Shown: positions 47,512-57,102, counted from the first letter of the stretch. The stretch is 64,000 nt of DNA from Clostridium sp. N3C (GCF_900095445.1 NZ_FMJL01000003.1:81438-145437); one strand, 5' to 3'. Made by a program: numbers and translations. The notes: generated from the letters alone by a model not told the origin.

Positions 47512-49176
47512 ATGAAAAGAAATAATAAGGTTAAAGTAATCCCTTTAGGGGGATTAGGAGAAGTAGGAAAAAATATTACGGTTATTGAATATCAGGAAGA
47601 AATTATAGTAATTGATTGTGGAATGGCTTTTCCTGATATGGAGATGTATGGGGTAGATTTAGTTATACCTAATGTTTCTTATTTAATTGAAAATAAGGAG
47701 AAAGTTAAAGCTATAGTGTTAACTCATGGTCATGAAGATCATATTGGAGCTTTACCTTACGTATTAAAGCAAATAAATGTGCCTGTCTATGGCACAAAAT
47801 TAACATTAGGTTTGGTAGAAAATAAACTAATAGAACATAACATTCTTTCTGATTGTGAGCTTAATGTTGTAAAGCCCGGTGATGTATTAAAGTTTGATAA
47901 GTTGTCCGTTGAGTTTATAAGAGTTAGTCATAGCATTGCAGACTCCTGTGCTTTAGCTATACATACTCCCCATGGTTATATTGTACATACTGGGGATTTC
48001 AAAATAGATTATACTCCAATTGACGGAAAGGTTATGGATTTTGCAAGGTTTTCCAAGCTTGGTAAGCAAAAGGTATTGTTACTTATGGCGGATAGTACCA
48101 ATGCTGAGCGTAAAGGTTATACTATATCCGAAAGTATAATTGGTGAAAATCTTACCCGAATTTTTGCTAGAGGCAAAGGTAGAATTGTTGTAGCCTCTTT
48201 TGCATCTAATATACACAGAATGCAGCAAGTTATTAATTCTTCCTTAATTTATGGAAGAAAAATAGCTTTTAGTGGTAGGAGTATGGAGAATATTTCTAAG
48301 GTAGCGTTAGAGCTAGGATATTTAAATATTCCTAAGAATATGATTATTAGTGTTGATGATGTTAGCAAATATCCTCCCAATAAGGTAACAATACTTACTA
48401 CCGGTAGCCAAGGGGAGCCTATGTCAGCATTAGCTAGAATTGCCACTGGAACCCATAGAAAAATAACCATTGAAAAAGGTGATCTGGTTATTATATCTGC
48501 ATCGCCAATTCCAGGAAATGAGAAGTTTGTAGGACATGTTATAAACGAACTTTTCAAAAAAGGTGCAGAGGTAGTATATCAAGCAATAGAAGAAGTTCAT
48601 GTATCTGGTCATGCCTGTCAAGAGGAATTAAAACTGATGCATACTTTAGTAAAACCTAAATATTTTATGCCTGTACATGGAGAATTTAAACATCTAAGAC
48701 AGCATGCCTTACTAGCAGAGGAATTAGGAAAAGAAAAATCCCACATTTTTATAATGGAAACAGGTCAAGTTTTGGAGTTAAACGGCAAGGAAGCTAAAAT
48801 AAATGGAAGAGTGAAAACTGGAGCAGTGTTAGTTGATGGAATAGGTGTTGGGGATGTTGGAAATATAGTTCTTAGAGATAGAAAGCTCCTATCCCAAGAT
48901 GGTATTTTAACAGTGGTAGTTACTATAGATAAGGAATCAAACTCAGTACTGGCTGGACCTGACATTATAAGCAGAGGTTTTGTTTATGTAAAAGAGTCTG
49001 AGGCTTTAATGAGAGAGGCTAGAGAGATAATAAAGGACGAGTTAGATAAATGCTTAGATAATAAGATTACAGAATGGATTGTTATAAAAGCTAATATTAA
49101 AGAAGCATTAGGTGATTTTCTTTACAAAAAGACTAAACGAAGCCCTTTAATACTACCAATAATTATGGAAACTTAA
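47512..49176 (+). CDS. rnj: Ribonuclease J
   Basis: RNase J is a metallo-beta-lactamase/beta-CASP nuclease with endo- and 5'-3' exonuclease activity in mRNA decay and RNA maturation. The metal motif THGHEDHIG is near residues 70-78, with later ligands SHSIADSCA, HTGDFKID and the beta-CASP/C-terminal HVSGHACQEELK. The first residues lack a long leader, and 554 residues is normal. AAAGGGGA precedes the ATG. Confidence 0.96.
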   Translation: MKRNNKVKVIPLGGLGEVGKNITVIEYQEEIIVIDCGMAFPDMEMYGVDLVIPNVSYLIENKEKVKAIVLTHGHEDHIGALPYVLKQINVPVYGTKLTLGLVENKLIEHNILSDCELNVVKPGDVLKFDKLSVEFIRVSHSIADSCALAIHTPHGYIVHTGDFKIDYTPIDGKVMDFARFSKLGKQKVLLLMADSTNAERKGYTISESIIGENLTRIFARGKGRIVVASFASNIHRMQQVINSSLIYGRKIAFSGRSMENISKVALELGYLNIPKNMIISVDDVSKYPPNKVTILTTGSQGEPMSALARIATGTHRKITIEKGDLVIISASPIPGNEKFVGHVINELFKKGAEVVYQAIEEVHVSGHACQEELKLMHTLVKPKYFMPVHGEFKHLRQHALLAEELGKEKSHIFIMETGQVLELNGKEAKINGRVKTGAVLVDGIGVGDVGNIVLRDRKLLSQDGILTVVVTIDKESNSVLAGPDIISRGFVYVKESEALMREAREIIKDELDKCLDNKITEWIVIKANIKEALGDFLYKKTKRSPLILPIIMET

Positions 49177-49196
49177 TAATAGTACTTTTATTATTG

Positions 49197-49238
49197 AAAG
49201 GTCAGTGGTTCTATAATATTTAGGCTACTGATCTTTTT
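49197..49238 (+). terminator. Terminator after the RNase J gene
   Basis: AAAGGTCAGTGG (49197-49208) pairs with CTACTGATCTTT (49225-49236) using two G-U pairs, ending in a T run. Confidence 0.8.
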
Positions 49239-49374
49239 ATATTAAACTTATATCTAAATACTTTATACTTTTTTTAAATATAGTTTCAACTTTAATTATG
49301 CAGTAAAGAGTGCTAGACATGATTTATATGTGTTGATATAATTAACAGTAAATAATAATATTGGAGTGAAAGAA

Positions 49375-49725
49375 ATGAACCAATTTAATTTTAATGGTAA
49401 AAAATCATCAACAGGATTAGATGAAAATATAGCAGGACTTTTGTGTTATGTAGGAACATTCATTACAGGACTTATATTCTATTTTATGGAGAAGGACAGC
49501 AGGTTTGTTAAGTTCCATGCTTTACAATCTATCATGCTTTTTCTTAGCTTATCAATAGTCAATAGAATTTTCGCATGGATTCCACTTTTAGGAGGAATTA
49601 TTACAGATTTAACAGGACTTTTAGCTTTTATTTTTTGGATTCTAATGATGGTTAAAGCATATAATGGAGAGTGGTTTAAGCTACCTATAATAGGAGAGAT
49701 AGCTGATAGAAATGCAAATGTATAA
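49375..49725 (+). CDS. DUF4870-type small membrane protein
   Basis: The 116-residue protein has three probable membrane helices and the family pattern GLDENIAGLLCYVGTFITGLIFYFMEKDSRFVKFHALQS, which is typical of the DUF4870/Tic20-like group. The function is unknown. The ATG at 49375 lies 8 nt after GGAG. The GTG at 49366 overlaps that site. It is transcribed alone. Confidence 0.78.
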   Translation: MNQFNFNGKKSSTGLDENIAGLLCYVGTFITGLIFYFMEKDSRFVKFHALQSIMLFLSLSIVNRIFAWIPLLGGIITDLTGLLAFIFWILMMVKAYNGEWFKLPIIGEIADRNANV

Positions 49726-49805
49726 AAGTACTAGATGCAAATGAAAATGGTATTGCATATTTATGTCTATTCTTGTATAATGATGTAAATTAATATTTTT
49801 TCGGA

Positions 49806-49986
49806 TGATGATAGCGGGAGAGAGATGAATTTTTTCATCCACCGAAGAGGAAAATCTTTCAGGTACCATATTGGAGATGACCGTTATCGGACGAGCCTCT
49901 GGAGAGACTCTTTAGAGCACCGAAGGAGAAAGCTGTTTGAAATATCTTAATTCAACAGTGAAACTTTCAGGTAAAAGGACAGGGGA
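49806..49986 (+). promoter_or_regulatory. Tandem glycine riboswitch
   Basis: Two consecutive glycine aptamers are visible. The first contains GCGGGAGAGA (49814-49823), CACCGAAGAGG and CTTTCAGGTACC. The second contains CCTCTGGAGAGA (49896-49907), CACCGAAGGAG and ACTTTCAGGTAAAAGGACAGGGG. CCTCTG (49896-49901) can pair with CAGGGG (49980-49985) as P1 of aptamer 2, and six T follow at 49990-49995. The downstream gene is an alanine/glycine symporter, the expected kind of target. Whether glycine turns it on or off is not clear from the sequence. Confidence 0.93.
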
Positions 49987-50210
49987 ATGTTTTTTGAATT
50001 TATAATAGACAATGAAGATTGCTTTTAAATAGGGGTAAAAAATCTAGTATATTTATAGAATTAAGCCTATAAATTGTGATTTTATTGTCAATGTTTTATT
50101 GAAAATACACTATGATCTATTTTTCATATCTAAGATAATTCAAAATCATTTCCGTCCTAAATTTGAAAGTTTTAAATTATAAATCACAAAAGAATTTAGG
50201 GGGGATTTCG

Positions 50211-51599
50211 ATGAACAGTCTAACACAAGTTCTAGAAAAAATCGATTCTTTAGTTTGGGGACCACCGCTACTAATATTGTTAGTAGGTACTGGTATTTAT
50301 TTAACAGTTAGGTTGGGTCTACTTCAAGTCTTTAAATTACCATTAGCGATTAAATATTTATTTGCTAAAGATGATGATAACCAGGGAGAAGGGGATGTAT
50401 CAAGCTTTGCAGCCCTTTGCACAGCTTTATCAGCCACTATTGGAACAGGAAATATAGTAGGTGTGGCTACAGCAATTAAAACCGGTGGACCGGGAGCCCT
50501 TTTTTGGATGTGGATGGCTGCCTTCTTTGGTATGGCAACTAAGTATGCAGAAGGCCTTTTAGCGGTGAAATATAGGGTAACAGATAAAAATGGACAAATG
50601 TCTGGTGGGCCAATGTATTATATTGAAAAGGGTCTTGGTTTAAAATGGTTAGCAAAGTTTTTTGCCATTTCTGGTGTTGGGGTAGCTTTATTTGGAATAG
50701 GAACCTTTCCTCAAATAAATGCTATTACAGAATCTTTACATAATAGCTTTTCTATTCCTATTATAGTTTCATCTATAGTAATCACTATTTTAGTTATCCT
50801 TGTAACCATTGGGGGAATTAAGAGCATATCAAAGGTATCAGAAATGATAGTACCATTCATGGCTATATTTTATGTAGTAGGCTGCTTAATTATTTTAGGA
50901 AGCAATATTAGTTCGTTACCAGTAGCTATAAAGCTAGTAATAAAACACGCCTTTACTCCTACAGCAGCTTTAGGGGGATTTGCAGGAGCTACAGTGAGAA
51001 TGGCAATTCAAAATGGTGTAGCTAGAGGGGTATTCTCTAACGAATCCGGTTTAGGAAGTGCTCCAATAGCAGCAGCTGCTGCTAAAACAAAATCCTGTGT
51101 AAGGCAGGGATTAATCTCAATGACAGGAACCTTTTTCGATACTATTGTAATTTGTACTATGACCGGTCTTGTATTAATAACCACTGGAGCTTGGCAGTCT
51201 GATTATGCAGGTTCTGCTATGACGAGCTATGCTTTTGGAAAAGGACTGCCTGTGGAAGCAATAGGAACCTTTATAGTTACTATAGGTTTGCTTTTCTTCG
51301 CCTTTACTACTATTATAGGATGGAACTATTATGGTGAAAGATGTACTGAATACTTATTTGGTATAAAGGGAGTTAAGGTTTATAGATATGTCTTTATTAT
51401 CATAGTAGCCTTTGGAGCAACCTTAAAATTAGACTTGATATGGATTTTAGCAGATATAGTTAATGCTTTAATGGCTTTACCTAATTTAATAGGATTGATA
51501 GGCCTAAGTGGAGTTGTTTATAAGGAAACAAAGCTTTATTTTCATAACTTAAAAAAAGCTTCTATAGAAACTTCTAAAAGTACTTCTAAGGGAGCTTAG
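50211..51599 (+). CDS. Alanine/glycine:sodium symporter (AgcS family)
   Basis: A secondary transporter that imports alanine or glycine with sodium. The 462-residue protein has about ten or eleven membrane helices and the family motif FAALCTALSATIGTGNIVGVATAIKTGGPGALFWMW (about 64-100), plus GVARGVFSNESGLGSAPIAAAAA. The ATG at 50211 lies after AGGGGGGAT. A TTG at 50163 would add 16 unlikely residues. The glycine riboswitch upstream points to glycine as a regulator and likely substrate. Confidence 0.94.
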   Translation: MNSLTQVLEKIDSLVWGPPLLILLVGTGIYLTVRLGLLQVFKLPLAIKYLFAKDDDNQGEGDVSSFAALCTALSATIGTGNIVGVATAIKTGGPGALFWMWMAAFFGMATKYAEGLLAVKYRVTDKNGQMSGGPMYYIEKGLGLKWLAKFFAISGVGVALFGIGTFPQINAITESLHNSFSIPIIVSSIVITILVILVTIGGIKSISKVSEMIVPFMAIFYVVGCLIILGSNISSLPVAIKLVIKHAFTPTAALGGFAGATVRMAIQNGVARGVFSNESGLGSAPIAAAAAKTKSCVRQGLISMTGTFFDTIVICTMTGLVLITTGAWQSDYAGSAMTSYAFGKGLPVEAIGTFIVTIGLLFFAFTTIIGWNYYGERCTEYLFGIKGVKVYRYVFIIIVAFGATLKLDLIWILADIVNALMALPNLIGLIGLSGVVYKETKLYFHNLKKASIETSKSTSKGA

Positions 51600-51605
51600 G
51601 ATAAT

Positions 51606-51638
51606 AAAAAAGTTGATGTTTAACATCAACTTTTTTTT
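51606..51638. terminator. Bidirectional terminator between the symporter and pgmB
   Basis: AAAAAAGTTGATGTT (51606-51620) and AACATCAACTTTTTT (51622-51636) form a long stem. With T on one side and A on the other, it can serve both converging transcripts. Confidence 0.9.
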
Positions 51639-51652
51639 ATGTTCATATTTAA

Positions 51653-52297
51653 TTAGAAGTTTATTAATTCTAAGCTAATGCCTTGGAAACCAGCAATGAT
51701 TTTATCGTAATCGGATAGGTTATCTGCTGAACCAACAGCAACAACCTTCATATTACCTGCCTTAGCTGCCTCTATACCTGCTTGAGAATCCTCAAAAACT
51801 ACACATTCATTAGGATTTAATCCCATTTCCTTAGCAGCTAAAACAAATACCTCTGGATCAGGTTTTGCTTTAGATACTTTATTGCCGTCTATTATTGCAT
51901 CAAAATATTTTGTAAGCTCTAAATTATTTAAAATAAGCATGGAGTTTTTGCTAGCAGAACCTAGGGCAACTTTTATATTGTTTTCCTTTAAAGTTTTAAG
52001 GAAATCTTCTACACCTGGAAGTATTTCAGACTTATCCATTTTGGATATGTATTCTACATACCAAGTATTTTTTTTATCTGCTAAAGCAAGCTTTTCATCC
52101 TCTGAAACAGTTTTATTTCCTAATTCAAGAAGGATTTCTAAGGAACGCATTCTGCTTACACCTTTTAATCTTTCATTATCCTTTTCTGTAAAATCAAATC
52201 CCATTTCAGATGCTAGTCTTTTCCAAGCTATATAATGATACTTAGCTGTATCAACTATAACACCATCAAGATCAAATATACATCCTTTAATTTTCAT
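51653..52297 (-). CDS. pgmB: Beta-phosphoglucomutase
   Basis: This HAD-superfamily enzyme converts beta-glucose 1-phosphate to glucose 6-phosphate. The catalytic motif FDLDGVIVDT (about 7-16) with its two Asp is followed by a helical cap. The motifs GSASKNS (about 109) and VFEDSQAGIEAAKAG (about 160-174) complete the site. The ATG at 52297 gives 214 residues and a standard start. The gene lies downstream of a GH65 phosphorylase that releases beta-glucose 1-phosphate, so the assignment and pathway agree. Confidence 0.93.
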   Translation of the reverse strand: MKIKGCIFDLDGVIVDTAKYHYIAWKRLASEMGFDFTEKDNERLKGVSRMRSLEILLELGNKTVSEDEKLALADKKNTWYVEYISKMDKSEILPGVEDFLKTLKENNIKVALGSASKNSMLILNNLELTKYFDAIIDGNKVSKAKPDPEVFVLAAKEMGLNPNECVVFEDSQAGIEAAKAGNMKVVAVGSADNLSDYDKIIAGFQGISLELINF

Positions 52298-52407
52298 TAA
52301 TACACAACACCTTTCCAATAAGTAAAAGTTAGCATATATAGTATAGCATAATAGAAGGCTTTTTCAATGGAGAAACCATTATATGAACAATGCACAAGTA
52401 ATAAATA

Positions 52408-52445
52408 AGAGGTTGTTGCACATAGAAACTAGTGCAACAGCCTCT
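52408..52445 (-). terminator. Hairpin after the glucan phosphorylase gene
   Basis: AGAGGTTGTTGCAC (52408-52421) and GTGCAACAGCCTCT (52432-52445) form a 14-bp stem with one weak pair. On the minus strand it is followed by TTATTTATTA. It probably attenuates, but need not stop, transcription into pgmB. Confidence 0.7.
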
Positions 52446-52452
52446 ATTTAAA

Positions 52453-54099
52453 TTACTTTATATACATTCTGTCATAGTATTCTTCAAGCATTCTTTGAAC
52501 ACTAAAGAATTCCTTTGTATCATTGATGCTGTTAGCCATGATTTCTATCCACTTATCTCTGTTCTCATAGTATGTAGGTATAACTTCCTTTGTAAGAACA
52601 TTGTAAAGTCCTTCTAAATCATGTGCATCTAATTCAGCTTCTGTAGCAAAATCATCTACAGACTTGCCATCACCAAATTGCCATCCGTTTACGCCGTGCT
52701 TACAAGCTTCTGGCCACCATCCATCAAGAGTACTCAAGTTAGGCACACCGTTCATAGCAGCCTTCATTCCAGATGTACCACTGGCTTCCAATGGTCTTCT
52801 TGGGTTGTTTAGCCATATGTCTGCACCGTTAGTAAGCATTTTACCTACAGTCATGTCATAATTTTCAACAAATACAACGGAATTTGGGTATTCTTTAGTC
52901 ATTGCAACTATGTCAGCAACAATTTGCTTTCCAGTATCATCTAGTGGATGAGCCTTACCGGAGAATACAATCTGAACCTTTCCACTCTTAAGAAGAGGAG
53001 CGATAATTTCAGGCTTTGTGAAGATTAAATTGCTTCTCTTGTAAGGAGCAGCTCTTCTTGAGAAACCGATAAGAAGCTTATCAGCATCAAGCTTAACACC
53101 ATTTCTTTCATATACGAAGTCAATTAGAGCCTGCTTATTTTTCATATGAGCATTCCAAAGTTTTTCTTTGCTTTCTGAGCTACCATCATAGCTTTCACCA
53201 ATTTCAAGCATAGTTGGATCTACCCAAGTTGGTCTGTGGATAGCGTTTGTTATAGCTATTATTTCTGATCTGTTATCAACATCTTTCCACATTTTATTGG
53301 AAGTTTCTCCATGAAGTTGTGCAACAGCATTAGAGATTCTAGAAAGTCTCAAAGCACCAACAGTCATATTGAAAGGAGAACCACCAATTTCAACTAACTG
53401 CTCTATAGTTAGACCACAGTTAGCACCCATGTAAAGAATTCTATCTATAGGATGAGATTCATTACCTGCAACTATTGGAGTATGAGTAGTAAATACAACT
53501 TCTTCTCTTGTAGCAGCTAAAGCTTCTTTAAAGCTAGCCCCACTTTCCATCTTTTCTCTTATAAGCTCAAAACCAGCAAATAAAGCATGACCTTCGTTAA
53601 AGTGGTATACATCAGGTTTAATTCCAAGAGCTCTAAGAGCTTTAACTCCACCAATACCAAGAACCATTTCCTGTGCAATTCTTTCTTCTCCAAAGTATCC
53701 GTAAAGCTGTCCTGTAATCCAAGCATCGCTGTTTTCTGGAAGGTCTGTATCCAATAAGTATATAGGTGCATTACCAAAGCAGTCAACAAGCCATACCTTA
53801 CATACTACATCTCTCTGACGAATTTTAACAGTTACCTTAACTCCTGTATCTTTTAGGAAGTCGTATTGATAATTGTAGTAAGAATCATATGGACGACCAT
53901 CTTGGCCAATTCTTTGTTCAGTGTAACCTTGTTTCCACTTAATTCCAATACCTACCATTGGGAAGTTGCCATCCTTAGCTCCCTTTAGATAGTCACCAGC
54001 CAATACACCTAAACCACCGGAATAGATTTTAAAGGAAGTATCAAGAGCATATTCCATACAGAAATAAGCTACTTTAGGTAAGTTTTTTGAATTAGTCAT
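52453..54099 (-). CDS. Alpha-glucan phosphorylase (short GT35 type)
   Basis: This PLP enzyme phosphorolyses alpha-1,4-glucans (glycogen or maltodextrin) to alpha-glucose 1-phosphate. The C-terminal block RRPLEASGTSGMKAAMNG contains the PLP lysine. N-terminal YSGGLGVLAGDYLKGAKD and NEGHALF are conserved in the family. At 548 residues it is the short form lacking the long N-terminal regulatory part of animal and E. coli enzymes. The ATG at 54099 (MTNSKNLPKVAYF) has AAAGGTGGG ahead. An ATG at 54120 would start inside that site. Confidence 0.9.
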   Translation of the reverse strand: MTNSKNLPKVAYFCMEYALDTSFKIYSGGLGVLAGDYLKGAKDGNFPMVGIGIKWKQGYTEQRIGQDGRPYDSYYNYQYDFLKDTGVKVTVKIRQRDVVCKVWLVDCFGNAPIYLLDTDLPENSDAWITGQLYGYFGEERIAQEMVLGIGGVKALRALGIKPDVYHFNEGHALFAGFELIREKMESGASFKEALAATREEVVFTTHTPIVAGNESHPIDRILYMGANCGLTIEQLVEIGGSPFNMTVGALRLSRISNAVAQLHGETSNKMWKDVDNRSEIIAITNAIHRPTWVDPTMLEIGESYDGSSESKEKLWNAHMKNKQALIDFVYERNGVKLDADKLLIGFSRRAAPYKRSNLIFTKPEIIAPLLKSGKVQIVFSGKAHPLDDTGKQIVADIVAMTKEYPNSVVFVENYDMTVGKMLTNGADIWLNNPRRPLEASGTSGMKAAMNGVPNLSTLDGWWPEACKHGVNGWQFGDGKSVDDFATEAELDAHDLEGLYNVLTKEVIPTYYENRDKWIEIMANSINDTKEFFSVQRMLEEYYDRMYIK

Positions 54100-54134
54100 T
54101 AAGACTTTCCCACCTTTCATTTACTTAAAATTAC

Positions 54135-56435
54135 TTACTTTTTTATATTGATAGTGCTTTCTTTTGATAGGGAATAAATCTTATCCCATACCTTCATCTG
54201 GAAGTCGTCACCCTCTTGATGCTCTATGGTTACTTCGCCTTGCTTAACAGTTACCTTTAATAAATGTCCTCTGAACATTATTTTAAAGGAAAACTGTTGC
54301 CAAGCTTTTGGTATAAATGGATTTAAGGAAAGCACACCATTAACAACTTTAAGACCACCAAAACCGTGGACAATTGACATCCATGTACCAGCCATACTTG
54401 TAATATGAAGTCCATCATCAGTGTCATTGTTGTAATTATCTAAATCTAATCTAGCAGTTCTTAAATATAGTTCATAGGCCTTATCTTCATAACCTATCTC
54501 TGCTGCTATGATAGAATATATACATGGTGATAGGGAAGATTCATGAACAGTTCTTGGTTCATAGAAATCAAAGTTTCTCTTCTTAGTTTCTTTGTCAAAT
54601 CTATCTCCTAAGAAGTATAAACCTTGTAGAACATCAGCTTGCTTTATGAAGCAAGAACGAAGAATTCTATCCCAGCTCCACTTCTGGTTAAGTGGAAGAT
54701 CTTCCGGTGAAAGATCCTTTACTAACATTTGCTCCTTATCTAAGTAGCCATCCTGTTGTAAGAAGATGCCAAGTTCCTTATCCTCAGGCTTATACATTTT
54801 GTTTACTACATCCTGCCATTTAGCCATTTCTTCTTCAGTTACAGCTAGTTTTTCAATTAATTCATTATATCTGTCTGTATATTTTTCTTTTAAGAGTTTA
54901 GCAACTTCTAGGGTGTATTCAATGTTCCAAGCTGCCATAGTATTAGTATACCAGTTATTGTTAACGTTGTTTTCGTATTCATTAGGTCCTGTTACACCTA
55001 GAATCATATAAACATCTTTTTTGCTATGATAGTTGGATCTTGAAACCCAGAATCTACTTGTTTCTACTAATACTTCAAAACCATACTCAGGTAAGTAGCT
55101 TTCGTCACCGGTATAATTTACATAATTATATATAGCATAACTTATTGCAGCATTTCTGTGAATTTCTTCAAAGGTGATTTCCCATTCGTTGTGACACTCT
55201 TCACCATTCATAGTAACCATTGGATAAAGAGCACCCTTTAAGCCAAGCTTTGCAGCATTTTCCTTAGCTTTTTCAAGATGATTGTATCTATATACTAATA
55301 GTGATCTAGATATAGATGGGTCACTAGTACTCAAATAGAAAGGAATGCAGTAAGCTTCTGTATCCCAGTAAGTACTTCCGCCATATTTTTCACCAGTGAA
55401 GCCCTTAGGTCCTATATTAAGTCTTGGATCATCTCCAGTATAGGTACAATTCATTTGGAAGATGTTAAATCTAATACCTTGCTGAGCAGATGCATCACCA
55501 GATATTACTATATCACTTTCTTTCCAAATATTTGCCCATTTATCAGAGTGAGCTTGGAAGAGTCTATCGAATCCTTCATTGTAAGCATTTTCAACTAATT
55601 CCTTAGCCTTTGGTAATAGATCTTCTTCTGAGAAATATCTATTGCTAGTAACAGCAACATATTTATATAATGTAGCCTTGCTTCCTTTTTCACAGTTAAT
55701 AGTGAATTTGTTTGCAGTATATTGAGGTTCTACAATCACTTCAGGATCAACTTCTACAGAATTTTCATCTAAGTATAAGGCATATTTAGAAGCCCATGTA
55801 ACTACAAAATCAGTTTTCTTGGTTTTCTGAGTGATGTGGAAGAATCCATTCTCTGCACCCTTGTCAACTTCTATCCAGAACTTTTCATCATAGTTGGAGT
55901 CTTCATTTTTAACGTCTCCATCAAGATAAGGTGTTAATTCTATTTTTGCAGAATGATTTACTGGCTCTACGCTGTAAGAGATTGCCGCAATTTCTTGCTG
56001 AGCCATACTAAAGAATCTTTTAACTTCAAAGTTAGTTTCATTACCATTCTTATCGATTACAGTGAAGGTTCTTAAAACGTAACCTTCCTTCATGTTAAGA
56101 AGCCTTTTAAAATCAGTTACTTTAGCTTTAGCTAGATCAAGGTTTTCTCCGTTAATAACTACTTTAATCCCTATAAAATTTGTGGAATTAAGAACTTTAG
56201 CAAAGTATTCAGGATAACCGTTTTTCCACCAACCAACTCTAGTCTTATCAGGGTAGTAGACACCTGCTATGTAAGTACCTTGAAGAGTGCTACCAGAAAA
56301 GTCCTCTTCGAAATTACCTCTCATACCCATGTGTCCATTACCAATGCTCATTAAACTCTCATAAATTTTGTTTTCTTCGAGATGAAGTCCTTCTTCAATA
56401 ATACTCCATTCATCGACTTTAACATATTTAGCCAC
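54135..56435 (-). CDS. GH65 disaccharide phosphorylase (maltose phosphorylase-like)
   Basis: GH65 enzymes split alpha-glucosides with phosphate, inverting to beta-glucose 1-phosphate. The N-terminal beta-sandwich (about 1-270), the (alpha/alpha)6 barrel and the C-terminal strands are present. The block ECHNEWEITFEEIHRNAA (from about 413) carries the acid region of the family. GGSTYWDTEAYCIPF is also typical. Maltose is the likeliest substrate, because a glucan phosphorylase and pgmB follow, but kojibiose, nigerose or trehalose enzymes look similar. The 766-residue length is normal. It heads the minus-strand operon. Confidence 0.88.
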   Translation of the reverse strand: MAKYVKVDEWSIIEEGLHLEENKIYESLMSIGNGHMGMRGNFEEDFSGSTLQGTYIAGVYYPDKTRVGWWKNGYPEYFAKVLNSTNFIGIKVVINGENLDLAKAKVTDFKRLLNMKEGYVLRTFTVIDKNGNETNFEVKRFFSMAQQEIAAISYSVEPVNHSAKIELTPYLDGDVKNEDSNYDEKFWIEVDKGAENGFFHITQKTKKTDFVVTWASKYALYLDENSVEVDPEVIVEPQYTANKFTINCEKGSKATLYKYVAVTSNRYFSEEDLLPKAKELVENAYNEGFDRLFQAHSDKWANIWKESDIVISGDASAQQGIRFNIFQMNCTYTGDDPRLNIGPKGFTGEKYGGSTYWDTEAYCIPFYLSTSDPSISRSLLVYRYNHLEKAKENAAKLGLKGALYPMVTMNGEECHNEWEITFEEIHRNAAISYAIYNYVNYTGDESYLPEYGFEVLVETSRFWVSRSNYHSKKDVYMILGVTGPNEYENNVNNNWYTNTMAAWNIEYTLEVAKLLKEKYTDRYNELIEKLAVTEEEMAKWQDVVNKMYKPEDKELGIFLQQDGYLDKEQMLVKDLSPEDLPLNQKWSWDRILRSCFIKQADVLQGLYFLGDRFDKETKKRNFDFYEPRTVHESSLSPCIYSIIAAEIGYEDKAYELYLRTARLDLDNYNNDTDDGLHITSMAGTWMSIVHGFGGLKVVNGVLSLNPFIPKAWQQFSFKIMFRGHLLKVTVKQGEVTIEHQEGDDFQMKVWDKIYSLSKESTINIKK

Positions 56436-56500
56436 AAGCTCACCTTCCTAATTTTTATTCTTTAGAGTAACCAGGCAACAATTGCATATTTTTTATATTT

Positions 56501-56516
56501 ATGCAACCGGTTGCAT
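56501..56516 (-). promoter_or_regulatory. LacI-type operator before the GH65 operon
   Basis: ATGCAACCGGTTGCAT is a perfect 16-bp palindrome centred on CG, the form bound by LacI/GalR-family (MalR-like) repressors. It lies about 65 bp upstream of the GH65 start. A related half-site pair, GCAACAATTGC, lies at 56475-56485. Confidence 0.75.
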
Positions 56517-56533
56517 TATCCTTAAAAAAATAA

Positions 56534-56557
56534 ATTTCATATTATATAATATGAAAT
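56534..56557. repeat. 24-bp perfect palindrome upstream of the GH65 operon
   Basis: ATTTCATATTAT (56534-56545) is followed directly by its exact reverse complement (56546-56557). It lies between the LacI-type operator and the diverging zinc-ribbon gene and may be a second regulator site. It is AT-rich, so cruciform or chance cannot be excluded. Confidence 0.55.
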
Positions 56558-56733
56558 ATTTTGCTTATAAAAATACGTTGTCTTTTATAATATATCATTC
56601 TTTTGTAATCGATGCAATAACATTTTCAAATAAATACTAATATATTAGGGAAAAATCAACAAAAATATGGAACAATGTTACTTATAAAGTTAATATAATA
56701 ATTTTATTACAAAAATAAAAATTTTAAAAAAAT

Positions 56734-56763
56734 AGAGGAAAAAAAACTCAGATTATCGAATAT
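56734..56763 (+). promoter_or_regulatory. Candidate sigma-H promoter of the zinc-ribbon gene
   Basis: AGAGGAAAA (56734-56742), a 12-bp spacer and ATCGAATAT (56755-56763) match the Spo0H pattern. The -10 core TCGAATATAAT is the same as that before dnaG. The start codon is 36 nt further on. Confidence 0.5.
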
Positions 56764-56798
56764 AATTAAAAGAAATTAAATTTTAGGGGGGGTACAAT

Positions 56799-57044
56799 AT
56801 GGAAAAATTATGGTATTGCTTAAAGTGCAGAAGAATATTTAAAAATGCAGGAGAATGTATCTATTGCAAGAGTACATTCACTAAAGAGTTAAATAGAAAT
56901 TCCCCTGTAAACGTTTTTGGCACTAAAATAAAGGGAAAGGTATTAAAAATAGAAGATGGTAAAGCTAAATTATTAATTATTAATGAAAACAAAGAAAAAT
57001 ATATTAAAGAATATGATGTAGATAAACTAAGAAAAATATTATAG
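56799..57044 (+). CDS. Small zinc-ribbon protein of unknown function
   Basis: An 81-residue protein with an N-terminal zinc ribbon (Cys 7, 10, 20 and 23: CLKC...CIYC). A short beta-type tail (VNVFGTKIKGKVLKIEDGKAKLLII) with a KOW/SH3-like look follows. I do not recognise the family. AGGGGGGG precedes the ATG. It stands alone with a strong terminator and a likely sigma-H promoter, suggesting a stationary-phase or early sporulation role. That link is inference. Confidence 0.7.
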   Translation: MEKLWYCLKCRRIFKNAGECIYCKSTFTKELNRNSPVNVFGTKIKGKVLKIEDGKAKLLIINENKEKYIKEYDVDKLRKIL

Positions 57045-57052
57045 CATTCATG

Positions 57053-57090
57053 GAACTCTGTTATATAATATAATAGCAGAGTTCTTTTTT
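57053..57090 (+). terminator. Terminator after the zinc-ribbon gene
   Basis: GAACTCTG (57053-57060) pairs with CAGAGTTC (57077-57084), with an AT-rich inner part that can also pair, and T follows. Confidence 0.85.
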
Positions 57091-57102
57091 GGGGGAAGAT
57101 AT

